Source of the DNA: Blastobasis lacticolella
Lineage: Eukaryota > Arthropoda > Insecta > Lepidoptera > Blastobasidae
Reading direction: 5' to 3'
DNA length: 64,000 bases
Assembly: GCA_905147135.1 (NCBI GenBank)
Contig: LR990050.1
Span: 9,732,001 to 9,796,000, forward strand
Shown here: piece by piece, positions 57,992 through 64,000 of the stretch
Numbering within the stretch: the first letter of the stretch is position 1
Layout: every line of letters begins with the position of its first letter
Notes under the pieces: model-generated
Told to the model about the DNA's origin: nothing
Database searches by the model: none
The model's input: only the letters and a program-made list of their open reading frames with translations
Position numbers and translations under genes: made by a program

Positions 57992-60900
57992 GTAATATTC
58001 CTTTTGACTTCAAATTACGAAAACCCACAAATTCCAACGGTCGTAATGATTAGGCAGGCACGTCTTTGCTCTGTACCAACATCATTAGGAGCGTTTAATG
58101 TTTCGACTTTTCGAGACTTGCCTAACAACGGCTAACGGTTCATCGCACGATAACGTCTGCTGTCGGTGAGCTGTACCTATTTACCTGTGACTCATTGCAT
58201 ATCGTCATAATTACTGTGTTTGTCATAACGTTTATGGGCAGTTTCGATTAGGTTTCCAATAATACCTTGATATGGTATTACGAGTGTGAAAGGAAAATCG
58301 ATCTTATAACAAAAAGAAGTAGGTATTTATAAAAACGTAGGTACACATAATACTTTTAAATAGTATAATAGGTATACTCTGTAAAACAGAATATCAATAG
58401 CGATATGAGTTTGGCGCCATTAAATTCTTTGTATTCCAGTGAAATCCTTATCTATTGACCTCCTTATATCCGGCTTCTTTAAATTCAAAGTTTAGAGATA
58501 GGCGTAATAAAAACAGAACGTTTTTTCTCCTTTTGATATTGTTATTACATAAAATTGCCCTAGCACATCAACACAAATGATAATAGAGTTTGCATGCAAA
58601 CTTTCTGATGACGATCAGGCATATGTCCGGAACAATAAAATGGGTCGTACGCACGAAACGTGAATAAAACCATAGCACCACTGTAATATCTACCCCAACT
58701 TACGTTTCCAGCTATTTTATGGTCCCCGAAACACTCGCGATTTGTTTTTACAACCGATAATTTCTAACGGTTTTATTTTGAACTCTATAAAAATAGCGTA
58801 CCATAATTATTTGAACTCGAACCAACGGTCGCTATCATTAGATAAGTAAAACAGTGTTATCTATATGTGTCTACTGTTTGGTACTTTTTACGTCAAGCAA
58901 TAGGCCAAATTACCTACAACAAGTAAGATTATATCTTTTGCAATGGGACGGAGATGTCAATAAATTTGATGATTAGAGAATTATTACCTTTGTGAGACTC
59001 ATTTTGGAGATAGTTTAACCTATTTTATTCATGCTGGTATTTTGCTTACTTGATAAATAAAAATAAATAGCCGTGCCCTAAATTCTTTTCGGACATCTAT
59101 GGGAGGAGGAGGAGGACGTTTCGGCGTCATTAACAAGAAACAAGCATTCCAATCTGACGCCTTGTCTGACGCAAGGCTATAAAAGCGCACCATATTAAAA
59201 TGCCTGGTGCCTATTATCATATCCCCATTCTTGGAATACAACAACTGCAATTACGGGCCTTTATAAGTCACTTATTTTATGAGTGGATGCTTATTTGGTT
59301 TGATAACGACTTTTAGTATAGAATACAATACAAATAAACAGCAATCATCCCACCCAGATACGTAAGGTAAGCGCAACAATGGAGAAAATTGAACGAATGG
59401 CTTATATTTATTTGAGGAACTTAATTATCTATTCAACGACGATTAGCATAACACGCGGTAGAGATCGCTTATCTCTCTACTTCTGTATATCTATCAACTG
59501 GTTGTTACCAAGGGACATAACAAGGATTCGTTAGAGGTATCGCAAGAAGTTGGAAAGAGCAAAAAACAGGCTGCACGATTGGGTCCGTAAGGGCCAGGCG
59601 CGGGGAAGCACGCGGGGTGGGGCGCGGGGGCAGGATCATGCAAACCGGCTCCGCGTGCGCTGGCGCAGGTAATTGACTCTGCCTCGCGCTGCTGGCTAAA
59701 TTAAGTTATAAACGAGCTAGTGTAATCGGACTATAAGCGGGTGTCCGACAGTTTTATTATAACGCTCTTTTCTTGCTCCATCGCTCATCGCTGGAATTCA
59801 TATAATGGCTCCGACGATTATACTCGCTTCTCTTACTATAGTTTTTTGTTGCTTCACGTTTCTATTTGACGATAAATTTGTTTTTCATTGTCAGTTCGAC
59901 AAATTGTTTGGCTTTTTAATTTCTTAATTAAAAAGCAGTTTTACAAGAGTTGATCTTTTGAATTTGTCTTTTTTTTCTGTTTGATATCTTTCTTTATACC
60001 TAATTTTAGAAATGCCGCCAGTTGTTATTATAGCGAATAATCGGTTAGAGATTAAACAGATAGCAACAGGAATGAATTTCTCATGTTTAGTAACATTGCA
60101 AAACGAATCCTAATTACAGCAGCTAGTTCTGTTTATTCAGGAAGACTATTTTTAAAAGAAGTCTTAATTAAAAAAAAATAATGATAGGCTGGACTCCGAT
60201 CGTGCAGAAGAAATAGTTTAATTGCACCTTAATCTGCCTCTTGTGGGCTATGAATATTGATTAAATTAAAGAACTGGTTACTTATGACCTTTTTAACTAG
60301 TAATGTCAATCGCATACAAGATAAATTATAGTTTTATTATTTTAAACCTGTCTGTAGTTGCATACTAAAATAGAATACGATCTCGTAGAGAAATGTATCT
60401 CTGAAATATCTTCTAAAATTTATTTTTAATGAAAAAAAAAATGTGATAGTGATGTCGAATAACAAACACTATAATTCGCTTTTCGAAAAAATAATTAAAA
60501 TTTAGCGATCATTTGAATATCAAATAATTGCGACTCCTCACGGCATCACCTAATTGGCACCTCTATTTTAGACATTTCGCCTGACGTTCCAATTTGGCTA
60601 TCCTACAATACTCCTTGTTATATAACAGTAGGTAGTTATACCTCGATCTTATCACGCGATCTCATCAGCAAGACCCAGCTAGTGAGAAAAGGCCGCGCTT
60701 GTGTCAACGTCCGTCCGTAATTAGCAGACCGCCTACTGGCGACTCGAATGCGGACAACATGTTATTATTACGACGTCTCTATTATTATCCAGACCTTTTT
60801 ATGGCGATAAAACTGATGGAGGTATGAACTACTAGCTTCGTGTAGAAGACTTAAAAATTGTAACGATAATAACTTCGTCCGTCTATAATTTAAAAGTCGA

Positions 60901-62690
60901 CCTAGTTTATTTTTTGAACTGGTCCAAGATAGGAGTTTATCCCATTATTGAGAACTTCAACTACTGCTATTATCTTCCAATAAAACTACCTAAAATACGG
61001 GATCGTCCATCAAACTCAACTCTCCCCGTTTCTCATATAACAGCTTATATATAGGTTTTGGTGGACCCTGCGCGACTTCATTCGCGTGGCGAGTCCTATC
61101 CCTACCCTATATCTACACTTTTTCCTTGCTTATAAATCTTCCTCTTGAATCACTCTATCTATAGTTGATAACCGCATTAAAATCCGTTGCATAGTTTAAA
61201 AGATCTAAGCGTACATAGATACACAGGGACAGATGGCGCGAGGTCACTTTATTTATACTATAAATAGGATACTGTTAACGGTTGAACTGCGCACGAGTAT
61301 TTAATCTGCGTATCGTTTATTAGCGATAGTTGGGCGGCATAGCAGGCTACGATGGGCGCTGTGCTTGGCGTGTGGTCCGACATCGCTGAGAGCCAATCGT
61401 TCTGACAGCCCGCCAGCTCGATCTTATCGTGCTTTATAAACCTATTTACCGCCAACCCGTATTCGGTGTAAGTTACCGCTATTCGTAAGTTAAACACGCT
61501 TATCAGATAACTGAATCGGAATAACCGATACGATGTGACGCGATTGAGCTTGAAATAAACTAAGTTTGCCTTTTTTATTTTATTATGGAGATATAAATTT
61601 AACAGTAATATGAAGTGGGTAGTACTGAAATTAGGTATGTTCAGTTCAGGCCTACTTTCTTTGGTCGTAGACTTCAGTGTAAATAGGTTACAAAGGTTGA
61701 AGAGTGGACTGTATATTTAAATGACTTTAATTCGTTGAACAAATAATTACAACGGTAATGAGAGGCTGCTGATCCTCGTAAAAGGTAGTTGAATAATGAA
61801 TCGTGCATACGTTTAAATATTTGAATTTTGAATATGATTTACTTACAATAAGGTTAAGCAAAGGTAGTTAGAATGTACAGCCAAAGTTTGTATACAACAA
61901 TATATACATGAAAAAATAGAATTATTAACGTAATGTAAGGTAACGGAATGGAAATTAATAAATTTCCTAAGATCTGAACAAGGTATGCATAAAAGTACTT
62001 TCGTTTCGTTACACCCATTAGGCCTTCTTGAAAAATATTTAATGTGTCTGAAGGATGTGAGTGAAGACTGTGTATCAGTCAAGACTGTTTAGACATCATG
62101 AAAACAATACTACTGTAGCATTTTCAATTTGCTGTTCCTTCGTGGGCGAGATATTTTTCAAGTAGGTACCTAATTAATCAAACATCGTCGTTCAACATAT
62201 TTTGTTAATATTAGTTAAAATACAATAAATTAAAGTAATCAATTATCATGTTTCGAAAATGTCAAATCTGAAATTATTACATTAATATTATATTAAATAA
62301 TAATAGTACTTTAATTATACCTACACAGAATCAGCTTTCTACTAATTAGGTATGAGCTTATACCATTAAATCCATTATGACTAATATTAACGCTCGTGGA
62401 TGAGGGGCAGTTCCAGATATATTTAGATTACCTAATCAAGGCAGTTAGTCCTTTAAATGTACATAGAGTTAACATTAAACTAGTTAGCTATAAGCTGTTA
62501 CTAACATAGTAATGATGCCATGCATTTAAAAGCAAACATCTCAATTGTACCTTTTCGTTTGGTATGTTATGTTTGAGTTACCGTTTGTCGTTGTGGGTCC
62601 GTTAATACATGACGTGATATCATCACGATGACTTGTGAGCATTGCATCTAACTTTTAATTTTATTATACTAGCACAGAGTCGAAAATTAC
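57992..62690. other. Probable first intron, no exon recognised
   Basis: AT-rich DNA with a GC-rich island at 59580-59670 and one dispersed element at 61058-61262. No convincing downstream exon of the signal-peptide gene. Confidence 0.4.
61058..61262. repeat. Dispersed element, copy 2
   Basis: Homologous to 52510-52712 over about 200 bp, in the same orientation. Confidence 0.6.
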
Positions 62691-63200
62691 AACATCATCG
62701 TCATCATCCTGGCGATCAGACCAGATTTCTGCCAGAGTCATGTTTCCTGATACTGGCAGGTTTAGGCACTTTTTTTACAAGTTTTTATTTAACTTGCACG
62801 GTGCACCGTTCGTTTTTAAGTTGTTCGTCAAAATTTGCAAACAATTTTTCGATCATTTGTTGATATCCGATTGAAGTGAAATTTGGTATACCTATGTAAC
62901 TTGGATGACAATGCGTTAATAAGGTACGATGGAGCTGGTCTGATGATGGAGTGGGAAGGTGGTCATAGAAACTAATCGCAATAAGATAACCTCATAGTGT
63001 TTGGGCTCTTTGGAATGATCTTGATAAGTAGGTACTGTACCGCGTGATAAAAGCTTGATACGATTTTTTTTATTTGAGAACTTATCTCACCTATCCCTGG
63101 GCATACATAGCAAGTGATGGAACCAGCGCAGGCGAGCCTCTTCAATCTTGTCCGCGATATCTGTCACACTAAGGCTGCCATGGCTGTAACTATGGGTGTT
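62690..63200 (-). pseudogene. RTE-like LINE (family 2) fragments
   Basis: 62695-62775 (ATCATCGTCATCATCCTGGC, CTTTCCTGATACTGGCAGGT-like) and 63095-63195 (encoding SVTDIADKIEEARLRWFHH on the - strand) match 35050-35330 in order. They are separated by about 320 bp of other sequence. Confidence 0.7.
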
Positions 63201-63402
63201 AGGTTGGGATGTCATTCGGTTATCAGTGTCCCAATACTTTTGAGTGTCGTTACACAGATAAGTTGTTCGATCAATGCCTATCGTAATAAAGGTCGATAAC
63301 TGCATGTCATACAAGTTAACGTTACAATGTCATACAATAAACTGAGTAGGTACCTACCTAGTTGAGAAGTTACGAACAAAAAATGAATGAAAAAAAAATT
63401 TA

Positions 63403-63552
63403 CATCTTGGCGTTAATGTCCCGTTTGTGCTCTCGCGCACGAGGTCCCGGGATCTGCCTTGACCATGATCGGATGACCATACATTGAAGCGACCTGAATC
63501 CGGTACCTGTCGCTTACGAGTCGGATACCTTAACCACTAGGCCACCGACGCT
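63403..63552 (-). mobile_element. SINE-A, - copy with internal deletion
   Basis: 3' end (GGCGTTAATGTCCC, GCGCACGAGG, TGACCATGATC) joined to the tRNA-like head, whose reverse complement begins AGCGTCGGTGGCCTAGTGG. About 170 bp of the middle are missing. Confidence 0.8.
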
Positions 63553-64000
63553 CCAAATAAAATATATATGAAACGATGTAATAATCCTTGCATTGTTGTG
63601 TTTCGGTTTGAAGAATAAGGTGTAGCGTCAGTACTAATTTCACAATTTGAATTTTACACCATTAGGGGACTTTCAACGTCATAAAATTGCACTCGTAACT
63701 TGAAACCTAAGTCTGAAAGAATTGCCTCGACAGAAGGGCAGCAAAGTCATTCTATAAGTAGCCGGCTGCTTACTTCCCGAAACTGAAATTGATATCTAGG
63801 CGCATCCTTAAGGCCATCAAGTAACCCAGAATTTGGGCTTTTTCACACAATCTGAGACATAGAAAATAGCGTTTTCGATTCTCACAAAAATTTGTATTAG
63901 TTAAGTTAAGGATTTAATCTAGAGTAAAACGCTAAAAGTTACAAGATTCGAGAAATCCCAAAGTTATCCGTTTTTGTAATGTTTTTTCAATATGTTGACT

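Overview
This is a moth or butterfly (Lepidoptera) nuclear genome window, judged from AT-rich intergenic DNA, GT-AG introns, tRNA-derived SINEs and the families of non-LTR retrotransposons present. I read it without database searches. Family names rest on motif recognition, and exon limits on GT/AG sites, phase agreement and comparison of paralogues inside the window.

Host genes. (1) A cluster of three paralogues of a PPP1R36-like (protein phosphatase 1 regulatory subunit 36) gene. Copy A (+) contributes only its last exon at 269-422. Copy B (+) is a complete 9-exon gene at 1699-7845 (429 codons). Copy C (-) runs from 32146 down to 15717. B and C face each other and share exon order, phases and several exact exon lengths (132, 145, 153, 168 bp). 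Copy C is inflated by transposons and its exon 7 does not splice in frame as far as I can see. (2) A complete 6-exon CRAL-TRIO lipid-transfer gene (alpha-tocopherol-transfer-protein-like, 301 aa) on + at 42143-46306. (3) The first coding exon of an unrecognised secreted or membrane protein at 57865-57991, behind a CpG-rich block; the rest presumably lies beyond the window.

Mobile DNA is the main theme. An LTR (Ty3/Gypsy-type) element at 16945-20764 has 169-bp LTRs that differ at two positions, a perfect GCCAC target duplication, a primer-binding site and polypurine tract, and one open frame of about 1000 codons. It has lost RNase H in frame and carries a tandem MITE dimer in the start of gag. 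Four longer non-LTR elements are present: jockey/CR1-like at 10284-13865 (-), RTE-like at 35050-37960 (-), an RTE-like copy at 21046-24734 (-) split by a + strand LINE, and a 5'-truncated RTE-like copy at 28060-29182 with a 16-bp target duplication and a triplicated 5' junction. There are also a 1.32-kb TIR transposon with an internal motif array, a foldback element inside a SINE, two tRNA-derived SINE families, other MITEs, and a short family that joins the 5' and 3' ends of the jockey-like LINE.

Layout: 0-8 kb copies A and B with TE-filled introns; 8-15.7 kb nested TEs; 15.7-32.1 kb copy C; 32-42 kb TE remnants and sequence I cannot assign; 42-46 kb CRAL-TRIO gene; 46-57 kb no gene recognised; 57-64 kb promoter-like block, signal-peptide exon and probably its first intron.
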